Made by a program: the position numbers and the translations under genes. A DNA stretch of 64,000 nt from Geminicoccus sp035556675 (lineage in GTDB: Bacteria; Pseudomonadota; Alphaproteobacteria; Geminicoccales; Geminicoccaceae), in the NCBI RefSeq assembly GCF_035556675.1, contig NZ_DATMFZ010000076.1:9237-73236 (forward strand), written 5' to 3'. Shown here piece after piece: positions 6,807 to 15,696 of the stretch. Under the pieces are notes generated by a model. The model ran no database searches, had not been told where the DNA came from, and saw only the letters and a list, made by a program, of their open reading frames with translations. Every line of letters starts with the position of its first letter. The stretch's first letter is position 1.

Positions 6807-8726
6807 TCAGGGAAGGCCAGCTCGATGGAAGCCGGCGATCAATCGCTCGCGGGCCGGCTGCGCATACAGGGCTGCAAGGTCCTCCGATGCGAAGAAGGGA
6901 TTGAGCCTCAGCACCCTGGCTGTGGCGTCCTGCGCCTGTGCCGTGCGGCCCAGTTCCGTGGCAGCGGCCGCCAGCACGGCCCAGGCCAGTATCCGGTCCG
7001 GCCTGCGGCCGATGTTGCGCTCCAGGATGCCCAGCGCGTCCTGAGGGCGGCCGGCGACGTAGTAGACGACGCCCAGTTCCATCCATGCGGGGTCATGGAC
7101 CGGATCGAAGGATAGGGCAGCCTCGAACTCGCGGATCGCATCGTCCAGGTTGCCGCTGGCGAGGTAGATCGAACCCCGCTGAGCCCGGACGTCCGGATCG
7201 CCCGGATTGAGCTCGATGGCCCGGTCGATCTCGGCGGTCGCGAGGTCGAAACGGCCCTCATAGTCGTACAGCCAGCTGAGCAAGGCGTGCCCGCCTGCAT
7301 CCTCGTCATCGAGCTCGACCGCCTTCTCCGCGAACTCCTTGGCGCTCTGCAGCGCCCTGGTCGGCCATTCGGTCCAGCCGAACAAGGCCGCATCGAGATA
7401 GGCCCGACCGAGGCCGGCCTGGGCGGTCGCATAAGCCGGATCCAATTCGATGGCCTTGCGAAAGAACTCGCGTGCCTCAGCGTTGCCACTGCGGGTGCGC
7501 CGCCCCAGCTGCTCGTGGCCGCGCAGGACATAGTCATAGGCGGCGAGATCGCCTGGCGGCTTGGCCAGGGCGCGCTCCTGCTCGGCCTTGGTTACCCGCA
7601 TGGCCAAGGTACCGACCAGACGCTGGATGATCGCGTCCTGGACAGCGAACACATCGGCCAGGTTCTCCTCGTACCGCTCCGACCAGAGCAGGAGCCCGTC
7701 GCGCGTGTCGGTGAGCTGGACGCTGATCCGGACCCGCTGGTCGGCGCGGCGGACGCTGCCTTCGACGACATAGCGGGCACCCAGTTCCCGCTCGATTCGG
7801 GCCGGATCGGCGGCCTTATCCTTGTAGCTGAAGGTCGTGCCACGGCCGACCACGCCCAGGCTGGAGAAGCGGCCCAACGCCGCGATCAGGTCCTCGGTGA
7901 TCCCGTCGCTCAGATACTCCTGGCTCGGGTCGCCGCTCTGGTTGGCGAACGGCAGGACCGCGATGACGGGCCTGGCGATGATGCCTGGACCGGCAGGCGC
8001 GGCACGCTCCTCCTGTCGGTCGCCCAAGGTTCGGCCGGCAAACCAGAGGCCGGCGCCGGCCAGGGCCAGGAGCAGCAGCAATGCGGTCGTGATCCGGGCC
8101 GGCCTGGCGTGCAGGAGCGGATGCTTCGGCCGCTCCGGCGAAGGGGCGCCGGACCCGTCCAGGCGCACGCGGAACGTGGCGATCGGCTCGGGAATGTTCT
8201 TGAACCGGTGCCTGCCCAGCGGCTCGAAGGCGAAGTCGAGCTTGCCGCGGACATGGTTGTGGACTGTCTGCGAGACCAGGATGCCGCCCGGCTCGGCAAG
8301 CTGCTGCAGGCGCGCCGCGATGTTGACGCCATCGCCATAGATGTCCGCGCCGTCGACGATCACGTCGCCGAGGTTGATGCCGACGCGGAACTCGAGCCGC
8401 TGATCGGGTGGGAGCGCAGCGTTGTGCCGGCGGAGAACCTGCTGGATGTCCACCGCGCAGTGGAGCGCCTCGACCACGCTCGGGAAGTCGGCCAGGACGC
8501 TGTCGCCGGCCGAGCCCACGACCCGACCGTCATGATTCATGACCAGCCGATCGATGATCTCGCGGCTGGAGCGCAGGCGCAGATGCGTGCCCGCCTCGTC
8601 CTCGTGCATCTGGCGCGAGAAGCCGGCCGCGTCGGCGCTCAGGATCGCGGCCAGCTTGCGCCGACGGCCGTGTGCTGCACCTTCAGGTGATGCGTCCGCG
8701 GGTCCAGCCACCATTCCGTGTCCCAT
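6807..8726 (-). CDS. Membrane class III adenylate/guanylate cyclase with TolB-like and TPR domains
   Basis: 639 residues from the ATG at 8726, chosen because the conserved domain starts soon after; no strong ribosome site was seen. Class III cyclase domain (about 25-185) with 'LSADAAGFS' (first metal Asp), 'GSAGDSVLADF' (second) and 'GINLGDVIVDG'. One membrane segment near 210-230, a TolB-like/FlgO-type domain from about 250 ('VIAVLPFANQSGD', 'YLSDGITEDLIAAL', 'YVVEGSVRR'), then about six tetratricopeptide repeats to the end. Such proteins are abundant in alphaproteobacteria, and the cyclase often acts as a signalling module whose ligand is unknown. The gene is divergent from the YHS gene. 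Confidence 0.88.
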   Translation of the reverse strand: MGHGMVAGPADASPEGAAHGRRRKLAAILSADAAGFSRQMHEDEAGTHLRLRSSREIIDRLVMNHDGRVVGSAGDSVLADFPSVVEALHCAVDIQQVLRRHNAALPPDQRLEFRVGINLGDVIVDGADIYGDGVNIAARLQQLAEPGGILVSQTVHNHVRGKLDFAFEPLGRHRFKNIPEPIATFRVRLDGSGAPSPERPKHPLLHARPARITTALLLLLALAGAGLWFAGRTLGDRQEERAAPAGPGIIARPVIAVLPFANQSGDPSQEYLSDGITEDLIAALGRFSSLGVVGRGTTFSYKDKAADPARIERELGARYVVEGSVRRADQRVRISVQLTDTRDGLLLWSERYEENLADVFAVQDAIIQRLVGTLAMRVTKAEQERALAKPPGDLAAYDYVLRGHEQLGRRTRSGNAEAREFFRKAIELDPAYATAQAGLGRAYLDAALFGWTEWPTRALQSAKEFAEKAVELDDEDAGGHALLSWLYDYEGRFDLATAEIDRAIELNPGDPDVRAQRGSIYLASGNLDDAIREFEAALSFDPVHDPAWMELGVVYYVAGRPQDALGILERNIGRRPDRILAWAVLAAAATELGRTAQAQDATARVLRLNPFFASEDLAALYAQPARERLIAGFHRAGLP

Positions 8727-8811
8727 CGACGGCGGTAGGCCCGTAGCGTCCCGCGCGGCCAAGGGGTAGAACGTGCGATGGACATAGTGAGGGTTTGCGG
8801 GAGGTGCCGCA

Positions 8812-9279
8812 ATGAACCTCGACCTGAGCGTCACCCGTCGGATCCGGGGCGCCGCCGTCTGCGCCATCCTCCTGGCGGCCGCCACCGCCGCTGCGGGCGA
8901 GCGGATCAACAAGGACGCCGACAACCTCGCCATCCGCGGCTACGACACGGTCGCCTACTTCACTGACGGGCGGCTGGTCAGGGGCAAGCCCGAATTCGCC
9001 TATACCTGGCAGGATGCACGGTGGCAGTTCGCCAGTGCCGAGCATCGGGACCTGTTCGCGGGCGAACCCGACCGCTACGCCCCGCAGTTCGGCGGCTTCT
9101 GCACCGGAGGCGTGGGGCTGGGCCGGCTGGTGCCCATCGATCCCGACGCCTGGGTCATCGTCGACGGGCGGCTCTACCTTCACTACGACCGGGCGGGCCG
9201 GGACGAGACCTCGGCCCATCCCGAGGCCCAGATCGCCGCTGCCACGGAGCAGTGGAAGGAACTGGGCCGCACCCCATGA
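8812..9279 (+). CDS. Secreted YHS-domain protein
   Basis: 155 residues with a signal peptide (hydrophobic 'AAVCAILLAAATAAAG', cleavage near residue 30). The mature part has the YHS-domain pattern: 'LAIRGYDTVAYFTDG', 'GKPEFAYTWQDARWQFAS', 'DRYAPQFGGFC'. The family is linked to heavy-metal or copper handling, mainly by its relation to metal-ATPase YHS domains. A multicopper oxidase gene lies convergently downstream, compatible with a shared role in copper or periplasmic metal homeostasis, but no regulation is visible. Confidence 0.85.
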   Translation: MNLDLSVTRRIRGAAVCAILLAAATAAAGERINKDADNLAIRGYDTVAYFTDGRLVRGKPEFAYTWQDARWQFASAEHRDLFAGEPDRYAPQFGGFCTGGVGLGRLVPIDPDAWVIVDGRLYLHYDRAGRDETSAHPEAQIAAATEQWKELGRTP

Positions 9280-9353
9280 AGCAGAGGTAGGACGCGCAGC
9301 GCCGGCCGCCCGGCCAGGGAAGCGGCGCCGGTGCCATGATGAGCAGCCAGGTT

Positions 9354-10994
9354 CTACTCGACGGTCTCGCCGCTCCGGCAGATGGGGGAGTCCAGGTCGG
9401 CGAAGGTGCCGGCCTCGGCGGTCGAGGTCGGCCAAAGCGAGGGCAGGTCGAGGCCGGCGACGTCGCGCAGCTTGTCCCAGACCTGCTCGGCCGCAGTGCG
9501 GCGGGGCATGACGCGGATGTTGGCCATCATCCCGGCGTCCTCATGCTGCACCAGATGGCAGTGATAGACGAAGTCGCCGGCGATGATCGGGTTGGTGAAC
9601 GGGATGATGATCTCGGCGAAGCCGGGCTTGCCGTTCTTCGCATAGGGGATGTTGACCACGTCGCGCAGGCCGCCGCCCAGCGTCTCGTCCGGGTCGCCGG
9701 AGAAGCGCTTGATCAGGAACTCCGTCTGGTGAAGGTGGAAGACGTGGTATTCCTGGGTGAAGTTGCGCACGATCCAGCGCTCGACCTGGCCCACCCGGGT
9801 AAGCGTGTCGATCCGGTCGTCCCGGTAGGTCTTCTTGTTGATGAAGAAGGTGTTGCCGTCGGCACTCTCGGAGAAGTCGACATAGCGGGTCCGGTCGACC
9901 TTCAGCTCGGCGATCTCGGCGGCGCTGGGCCGGATCAGGCCCGGGCGGGCCGGGCCCTCGTTCAGCCGCTTCAGGAAGCGCCTGGCATGCCGGGGCTCGC
10001 CCTCGACGATGAAGGTGCCGAGCTGGACCGCCGGGTTGGGGTCGCCCGCGGGCCCGGTGTCGACCTTGCGGTGGCGGAAGGCGTAGCGCCCGGCCTTGCC
10101 CGCCTCGACCACGATCGTGGCCCGCGCACCCGGCGGCAGGAAGACGTGGTCGAGCCGTACCGGCTTGGCGAGCAGGTTGCCGTCGCGCTCGAGCAGCCAG
10201 ACCTTGTGGCCATCGAGCTGCATGTCGAAGAAGGCGTCCGCACCCAGATTGCCCAGCTGCCAGACCTGGAATTCGCCAGGGCGCGCGCGGATCGGCGGGT
10301 CGGCCAGGCCGTTCAGCGACTTGGCGCGGGCGTCGCCGTCCTTGAAGCCGGGGAAGGTGAAGTCCTTGAGGACCATGACCCGCCGGCGCAGCTTGGCCAA
10401 TTCCGGGTACTGGGTCTCGAACGTGCCGTCCACGATCAGCATGCCGGAGATGCCGGAGCCGATCTGGTCGTCGACATAGTGATGGACGTGGGCGTGGTAC
10501 CAGTGCAGGCCCAGCGGATGGTCGGGCGGCACGGCCACATCGTAGCGCAGGTCGCGGCCCGGGTTGATCCGCAGGAACACGTTGTCGCCGTTCGGGCGCC
10601 TGGGCGAGACGTCCATGCCGTGGAAGTGGATGTTGGTCGGCTGCGGCCGGGTGATGTTCACCTGCGACGGCCCGATCTCGTTGACCGCCTTGACCTGGAT
10701 CGTGTCGCCCGGGCGGATGCGCAGGGTCGGCGCCAGGTAGCCGCCGTTGACCACGTTGGCGCGGACCTTGCGGCCGCGCACGGTGATCTCGGCTGGCCTG
10801 ATCCTGAGGGTGGCGCGCAGCACCCCGTCCTTGCTGCGCAGTTCCGGCGGGTTGGGCAGGTCGTCGATCGCCTGGGTGGCCTGGACCCGGGCCGGCGCGG
10901 GCCCGGCCGACCGGGCCGGCAGTGCGCCGGACAGGAGCATGGCTGCCAGCGCGGCAGCACCGCCCAGGCCGCTGGCCAGTCGCGATCGAATCAT
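9354..10994 (-). CDS. Periplasmic multicopper oxidase
   Basis: 546 residues with an N-terminal signal peptide (about 1-30). All four copper-ligand motifs are present: 'HFHGMDV' (about 122), 'HWYHAHVHH' (about 163), 'HVFHLHQTEF' (about 420) and 'YHCHLVQHEDAGMM' (about 478). The Cys, His and Met of a type 1 copper site can be read in the last one. The family oxidises Cu(I), Fe(II), bilirubin or phenolics with reduction of O2 to water. The substrate is not determined. It could protect against copper or support ferrous iron oxidation. Confidence 0.93.
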   Translation of the reverse strand: MIRSRLASGLGGAAALAAMLLSGALPARSAGPAPARVQATQAIDDLPNPPELRSKDGVLRATLRIRPAEITVRGRKVRANVVNGGYLAPTLRIRPGDTIQVKAVNEIGPSQVNITRPQPTNIHFHGMDVSPRRPNGDNVFLRINPGRDLRYDVAVPPDHPLGLHWYHAHVHHYVDDQIGSGISGMLIVDGTFETQYPELAKLRRRVMVLKDFTFPGFKDGDARAKSLNGLADPPIRARPGEFQVWQLGNLGADAFFDMQLDGHKVWLLERDGNLLAKPVRLDHVFLPPGARATIVVEAGKAGRYAFRHRKVDTGPAGDPNPAVQLGTFIVEGEPRHARRFLKRLNEGPARPGLIRPSAAEIAELKVDRTRYVDFSESADGNTFFINKKTYRDDRIDTLTRVGQVERWIVRNFTQEYHVFHLHQTEFLIKRFSGDPDETLGGGLRDVVNIPYAKNGKPGFAEIIIPFTNPIIAGDFVYHCHLVQHEDAGMMANIRVMPRRTAAEQVWDKLRDVAGLDLPSLWPTSTAEAGTFADLDSPICRSGETVE

Positions 10995-11504
10995 CGACGT
11001 TCTCCGTCATCATGAGGCCTGCAGGCCGAAGTATCCGCGACCCTGCAAGGCGCGCCCACCTTCCCAGGCTCGAAGGTGCGGTGCGATCAAGAGCGCGTCA
11101 ATCACGATCAGGACTGGCTCCGGTGCCGGGCGACGTTGTCGCAGACCACCGGCCGCATCCGGTCGTCGGAATGTTCGAATACTTCATGCTTTGGGACAGC
11201 TCGTTCTACTGGACAGTGACTGATACGCCCGGTGGCCGCATACCTGGCTAAGCGGAACAACGGTTGACGCTTCCTGATTGAGTAGGTGGCACGCTGCAGT
11301 AGTATCGGTACTTTCCATGACTATTTTTCTCGAATGAACGATCAGTATCCGGAAAACGTCTTGCGGGAGAACGGCTGTAATGCCTCTACGTCATCCTGGT
11401 CGTGGTGCTGGGCAGCCCGAGCCTGCGCCACATCCTGTTGTCGGTTAGCACCAGAGCACATAATCGAACGGGGAGAGGATGCCTGTCTTCTTCGGTACAC
11501 TTGA
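10995..11504. other. 510-bp region without a recognisable gene
   Basis: Lies between the oxidase gene start and the RTX pseudogene. GC content is visibly lower than in flanking genes, especially 11260-11500. Short open frames exist but show no codon bias or familiar motif. It probably holds the oxidase promoter, plus eroded sequence that may once have been the 5' part of the RTX gene. Confidence 0.5.
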
Positions 11505-12561
11505 AATGACCGCCTGACCGGCACTGGTGCCAAGGACACGATCTACGGCAGGGTCGGTGACGACGTGGTGCTCGCCGGCCTGGGCAACGACCGGGTGTTC
11601 GGCGCCAACGGCGACGACGTGGTCGAGGGCGGGCAGGGGAACGACGAACTGCATGACGGGCAGGGTACCGATCATCTGGTCGGCGGCGACGGCGACGACC
11701 GGATCTACGGCCTGATCGAGGAGCTGTACTATATCGCCCATCCCTCCGGGCGGCCGCCACTCGGCCAGGACACGGGCATGGCCGCGGCCCTGGCGCAGGA
11801 TTACGGCGATGGCAGCGACCTCATCGAGGGCGGCAACGGCGACACTGGCTGTTCAGTGGGAATGGTGCGGATACCGTGCAGGGCGGCAACGAGGCAGATT
11901 CGCTGTACGGCGGGACCAGTGACGACGTCCTGCACGGCAATCTCGGCAACGATACCCTGACCGGCGGGATCGGCCACGACCGGATCTTCGGCGGCTCCGG
12001 CGCCGATCTGCTCCAGGGCGATCTCGGCACCGGGTTCGGCTATGAGGGCAGTCCCGGCGACGATCTGCTCGACGGCGGAGCGGGCCTGCCTGGCTGGCCA
12101 GCGCAGGCGACGATCTGCTGGAGGCGACGGCCTGTTCCATGGCGGCAATGACCTGCTGATCGGCGGCGAGGGTCGCGACATCTTCCAGATGCGGGTGGCC
12201 TTATCGACGACTTCTCGCCGTTCCTGGTCGACGACCAGGGGGGCGGCGTCGACCTCGCCGCCGACTTCACCCAAGACGAGGACCGGCTGCGCCTGTTCCA
12301 GGTGAACCTGGATGACCGGGGCCCTACCTGGGGCTGGGCGAACTCGACGCGGACGGGAACGGCCGGGTCGATGGCAACGACGCGGCAGCCGACCTCGTGC
12401 AGCTGACCCTGGATGGAACGACCGAGAGCTCGCTGTCGATCGATCTCGGCAAGGTGGACGCGATCACGGTCGATTCCGAGTTCATCTTCCGGCCGTTCGT
12501 CGCGACGCTCCAGCTGTTCGGCGTGACCAGCCTGGGGACGGAGGATTTCGACCAGGGGTGA
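11505..12561 (+). pseudogene. RTX-type calcium-binding repeat protein, multiply frameshifted
   Basis: Nonapeptide repeats of the GGxGxDxUx type are plain ('LAGLGNDRVFGANGDD', 'EGGQGNDELHDGQGTD', 'VGGDGDDRIYG', 'GGIGHDRIFGGSGADLLQGD'), but they fall in different frames: frame of 11565 to about 11850, frame of 11876 to about 12080, a third switch near 12110, then further switches near 12200 and 12330. The C-terminal part reads in one frame to a TGA at 12559-12561 and holds an EF-hand-like loop, 'DADGNGRVDGND'. No start codon or ribosome site is evident. Such proteins are type I secretion substrates; no T1SS genes are nearby. A decayed surface or secreted protein. Confidence 0.8.
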
Positions 12562-12677
12562 ACCGGAGACCCGACGGGGTGGCAGGCGCGCGGTCCAGCG
12601 TCCGGCCCGTTCCGGTGGGTACCTGCCGAGCAAGCGTGCACAGGTCGAAGGAAGGTCGGTCCGTGTCTGGCGGCCTG

Positions 12678-13070
12678 TCAGTGCAGTGTCGCGGTGGTGC
12701 CCGGCGCGTCCAGGGAGAAGGCCGGGATGCGGACGTCGAACTCCTCGCCCTGGTCGTTCACCATCTGATAGCTGCCGAGCATCATCCCGGTCGGCGTGGT
12801 GAGCGGGGTGCCCGAGGTGTATTCGAACGTGTCACCCGGCTCCAGGCGCGGCTGCTCGCCGACCACACCTTCACCGCGCACCTCGACCATCCGGCCGCGC
12901 GCATCGGTGATCCGCCAGTGCCGGCCGAGCAGCTGCACGCGCTCGGCACCCTGGTTGGCGATCCTCACCCGATAGCCGAACACCCAGCGCTGTTCCTCGG
13001 GGCGGGACTGGTCTTCGACGAAGAATGGCTCGACCGAGACGGCGATCGACCGGGTCGTGGCACTGTACAT
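12678..13070 (-). CDS. apaG: ApaG domain protein
   Basis: 130 residues from the ATG at 13070. The frame is open much further upstream, but ApaG proteins begin near 'SIAVSVEPFFVEDQS', as here. Typical features are 'WVFGYRVRIANQG', 'VQLLGRHWRITDA', 'GVVGEQPRLEPGDTFEYTSG' and 'GMMLGSYQMV', all strands of the fibronectin-III-like ApaG fold. Bacterial ApaG is tied to Co/Mg sensitivity and diadenosine tetraphosphate metabolism, but its biochemistry is unsettled. It stands alone here, divergent from the XRE regulator. Confidence 0.93.
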   Translation of the reverse strand: MYSATTRSIAVSVEPFFVEDQSRPEEQRWVFGYRVRIANQGAERVQLLGRHWRITDARGRMVEVRGEGVVGEQPRLEPGDTFEYTSGTPLTTPTGMMLGSYQMVNDQGEEFDVRIPAFSLDAPGTTATLH

Positions 13071-13224
13071 GAGGGCGGCCCACCCATTCTGCAATGAGGC
13101 GACAACCGGAGCTTGAGCGGCAGGTTCCCGCCTGTCCAGGCTGTCTTGTGGTGTGGCGGTCCGGCCTGTGCCCGGCCGGACGCACCTGCCGGAAGATCCA
13201 GACAGGTGCGTGCATAAGAATGGT

Positions 13225-13252
13225 TGAATTAAACTTATGGTGGAATTAGATT
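13225..13252 (+). promoter_or_regulatory. Candidate promoter/operator of the XRE regulator
   Basis: TTGAAT (13225-13230), 16 bp, TAGATT (13247-13252) in a conspicuous AT island. GAATTA occurs twice, 17 bp apart (13226-13231 and 13243-13248), which could be half-sites for autorepression. Confidence 0.35.
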
Positions 13253-13280
13253 GGTATCGTTCAGACATGGACGGTACGAC

Positions 13281-13718
13281 ATGGGCATTGATGAAGTCCG
13301 GCGTGACAGTGGCCGGGCCGACGACGCGATGAAGGCGGCTTTCGCCCAGCGTCTGCTGATGGTGATGCGCGAGCGGGGCTGGACCCAGTCGGAGCTGGCC
13401 AGGCGTGCCCGGATCGGCCGCGACAATGTCAGCGGCTATATCCGCGGCAAGAACCTGCCTGGGCCCGCGATCCTCAACCGGCTGGCCGCGGCCCTGTCGG
13501 TCGGGCCCGAGGAGCTGATCCCGATGCCGGAGCAGGACATCCCGAACGGCCGCAGGGCGCACGGCTTCACGTTGCGCCACCTCGCCGATGACGGCAACCG
13601 GGTCTGGCTGCAGGTCGAGCAGGCGCTGCCCTGGGACCAAGCCGAGGCGATCCTGCGCATCCTGGGCCATTCCCTGCAGCGCCCGCCGGTCCTGCCGAAC
13701 GAGCCGCGCGTCGCCTGA
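13281..13718 (+). CDS. XRE-family helix-turn-helix regulator
   Basis: 145 residues from the ATG at 13281. A Cro/CI-type helix-turn-helix occupies about residues 15-70 ('RERGWTQSELARRARIGRDNVSGYIRGKNLP'-like arrangement, with recognition helix near 40-50). The C-terminal half has no enzymatic domain; 'WLQVEQALPWDQAEAILRILG' may form a dimerisation helix. The target is unknown. It could act on apaG or on itself. Confidence 0.85.
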   Translation: MGIDEVRRDSGRADDAMKAAFAQRLLMVMRERGWTQSELARRARIGRDNVSGYIRGKNLPGPAILNRLAAALSVGPEELIPMPEQDIPNGRRAHGFTLRHLADDGNRVWLQVEQALPWDQAEAILRILGHSLQRPPVLPNEPRVA

Positions 13719-13754
13719 AGCTGACGGGCCGCCGTCGGAAACGGCCAGGCTTCG

Positions 13755-14717
13755 TCAGAAATGGGTCCAGCTTCGGCCGGACAGGGTGAGCAGGGCGCCG
13801 GCCGAATCCAGCACCTCGGTCCCGCCGCCGCTGCGGATCTCGCCGATCACCGCGACCGGCACGGGCAGCTCCGCGAGCCTGTCCCGGTGCCGGGGCGGCA
13901 AGGTGAACAGGAGCTCGTAGTCGTCGCCCCCGGTCAGTGCCGCTTCCAAGGCGCCGGGCAGCGTGGCGGCGGCCGGTGAGAGCGGCAGGTCGCCCGCGCG
14001 GACCAGGGCGCCCAGCTCGCCTCCGGACCCCGAGGTCGCCAGGATATGGCCGAGATCGCCCAGGAGGCCGTCCGACACATCCAGGCAAGCGCTGGCTAGG
14101 CCACGCAACGCCTGGCCCAGCGCCAGGCGCGGCTCGGGCACCCGGTAGCGGCCGGCGAGATAGGCGGCCGAGTCGGCAGGGGCGGCGATCCGGCCTTCCA
14201 GGACGGCCAAGCCCAGGGCACTGTCGCCCAGCGTGCCGGACACGCAGACGAGGTCGCCCGGCTTGGCACCGGCCCGGGTGAGCGCAGCGCCGGCCGGTAC
14301 CCGGCCCAGAACGGTCAGCGAGAAGAACAGCGGGCCCCGCGTCGACACGGTGTCGCCACCCAACAGATGGATGCCGAACCGGGCCTGGTCCTCTGCCAGG
14401 CCAGCGACGAAGGCTTCCAGCCAGCCCTCGGGGAGGTCCCGGCGCAGGCCGAACGCGGTGAGATAGCCCACGGGCTCCGCACCCATGGCGGCGAGGTCGG
14501 ACAGGTTCTGGCGCAGGAGCTTCTGCGCCACCGTGCCCGGCGGGTCCTCCTTGCGGAAATGCACGGCCTCGACGATCGCGTCCTTGGCGAGCACCAGCTG
14601 AGTGCCGGGCTGCTGCGCCAGCAGTGCGGCGTCGTCGGTGAGCCCGAGCGCCCCAGGACAGCCGGCCGCCAGCGGCTTGAGCAGCCGGTCGATCATCTGG
14701 AACTCGCCGAGAGCCAT
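13755..14717 (-). CDS. thiL: Thiamine-monophosphate kinase
   Basis: 320 residues. The ATG at 14717 follows GGAAGGAGG; the open frame upstream is not used. ThiL phosphorylates thiamine monophosphate to the active diphosphate with ATP. Metal/ATP motifs are visible: 'GLTDDAALL' (about 28), 'HLLGGDTVST' (about 120), 'CLDVSDGLLGDLGH' (about 205) and 'TGGDDYELLF' (about 260). It lies directly after nusB, the conserved alphaproteobacterial order, and is the last gene of the riboflavin operon. Confidence 0.95.
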   Translation of the reverse strand: MALGEFQMIDRLLKPLAAGCPGALGLTDDAALLAQQPGTQLVLAKDAIVEAVHFRKEDPPGTVAQKLLRQNLSDLAAMGAEPVGYLTAFGLRRDLPEGWLEAFVAGLAEDQARFGIHLLGGDTVSTRGPLFFSLTVLGRVPAGAALTRAGAKPGDLVCVSGTLGDSALGLAVLEGRIAAPADSAAYLAGRYRVPEPRLALGQALRGLASACLDVSDGLLGDLGHILATSGSGGELGALVRAGDLPLSPAAATLPGALEAALTGGDDYELLFTLPPRHRDRLAELPVPVAVIGEIRSGGGTEVLDSAGALLTLSGRSWTHF

Positions 14718-14737
14718 CCGGCAGCCTCCTTCCGGGC

Positions 14738-15226
14738 TCAGACGGTCGGGCCGGCCGGACGCAGCACCCGGGAGAGTCGGTCCAGGATCGCGTTGACGAA
14801 GCCGGGCTCGCCGCCCTCGAAGAAGCCGAACGCCAGCTCGACATATTCGTCGACCACCACGTTGGTCGGCACGTCGGTGCGGTGCGCCAGCTCGAACCCG
14901 GCGCAGTGCAGCAGCGCACGCATCGGCGCCGACAGCCGCTCGATCGTCCAGCCGCTGCTGAGCAGGGGGGCGATCTGCCGGTCCAGCGCATCGGCATGCT
15001 CGGCAGCGCCCAGCACCACGAGCTTGAACCACTCGCGGTCGACCTCGGGTGCCGGCTCGTCGGGCAGGAACGGCTCGAACAGGGTGGAGAGCCGGTGGTC
15101 GTCGAACTCGGCGGCCACCGCCGAGGGCTTCGCGCCCATCAGCTCGATCTGGTAGAGGGCCTGAATCGCGGCGAAGCGGGCGGCGCGACGCTTGGTGATC
15201 GGCTTGTTGGTCTTCTTGCGGGTCAT
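14738..15226 (-). CDS. nusB: Transcription antitermination protein NusB
   Basis: 162 residues. Basic N-terminus then the all-helical NusB fold: 'RRAARFAAIQALYQIEL' (about 13-29), 'LLSSGWTIERLSAPMRALL' and 'PTNVVVDEYVELAFGF'. With NusE (S10) it binds boxA RNA to keep rRNA transcription going. The ATG overlaps the ribH stop by 4 bp, showing translational coupling. Confidence 0.96.
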   Translation of the reverse strand: MTRKKTNKPITKRRAARFAAIQALYQIELMGAKPSAVAAEFDDHRLSTLFEPFLPDEPAPEVDREWFKLVVLGAAEHADALDRQIAPLLSSGWTIERLSAPMRALLHCAGFELAHRTDVPTNVVVDEYVELAFGFFEGGEPGFVNAILDRLSRVLRPAGPTV

Positions 15227-15687
15227 CCTCGGAATCTGTCTCGCAACGCGATCAGGTGCAAGGCGGCGAGCGCAGCACCTCCGCCCTTGTCCATCTGGGC
15301 CGGATCGGCCCGCACGATCGCCTGCTGCTCGTTCTCCACGGTAAGGATGCCGTTGCCGATCAGGCGCTGCTCGCGCACGGCGAGGTCGGTGATCCCGCGC
15401 GAGCTCTCATAGGCCACCGTGTCATAATGGGTAGTCTCGCCGCGGATCACCACGCCGATGGCCACGAACCCGTCATAGCTCTTGGGTGCCAGTGCGATCG
15501 CCGCCGGGATCTCGAGAGCACCCGGGACCACCACATGCTCGACCCGGTTGACCCGGGCGCGTTCCAGCATCCGCCGCACACCGGCCAGGAGCATGTCGTT
15601 GATGTGGGCGTGGTAGCGCGCCTCCACGATCAGGATGCGCGCGCGCGTCAGCACGGGGATGGAGAGTTGGTCGCCGCTGCCGGCCAT
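15223..15687 (-). CDS. ribH: 6,7-dimethyl-8-ribityllumazine synthase
   Basis: 154 residues. Condenses the RibB product with the pyrimidine intermediate to form lumazine, the penultimate step of riboflavin synthesis. Conserved segments are 'EARYHAHINDMLLAG', 'VPGALEIPAAIALA', 'GVVIRGETTHYDTVA' (with the catalytic His) and 'GNGILTVENEQQA'. The start is in a good context at 15687, 9 bp after ribB. Confidence 0.96.
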   Translation of the reverse strand: MAGSGDQLSIPVLTRARILIVEARYHAHINDMLLAGVRRMLERARVNRVEHVVVPGALEIPAAIALAPKSYDGFVAIGVVIRGETTHYDTVAYESSRGITDLAVREQRLIGNGILTVENEQQAIVRADPAQMDKGGGAALAALHLIALRDRFRG

Positions 15688-15696
15688 GAAGGTTCC

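Noticed and set aside
9336..11015. Long plus-strand open frame opposite the multicopper oxidase
   Set aside because: A high-GC shadow with no motifs; the minus strand has all copper ligands.
11383..11440. Peptide 'VILVVVLGSPSLRH' as a remnant of a DacA-like carboxypeptidase
   Set aside because: Too short, with no start codon and no other motif of the family around it.
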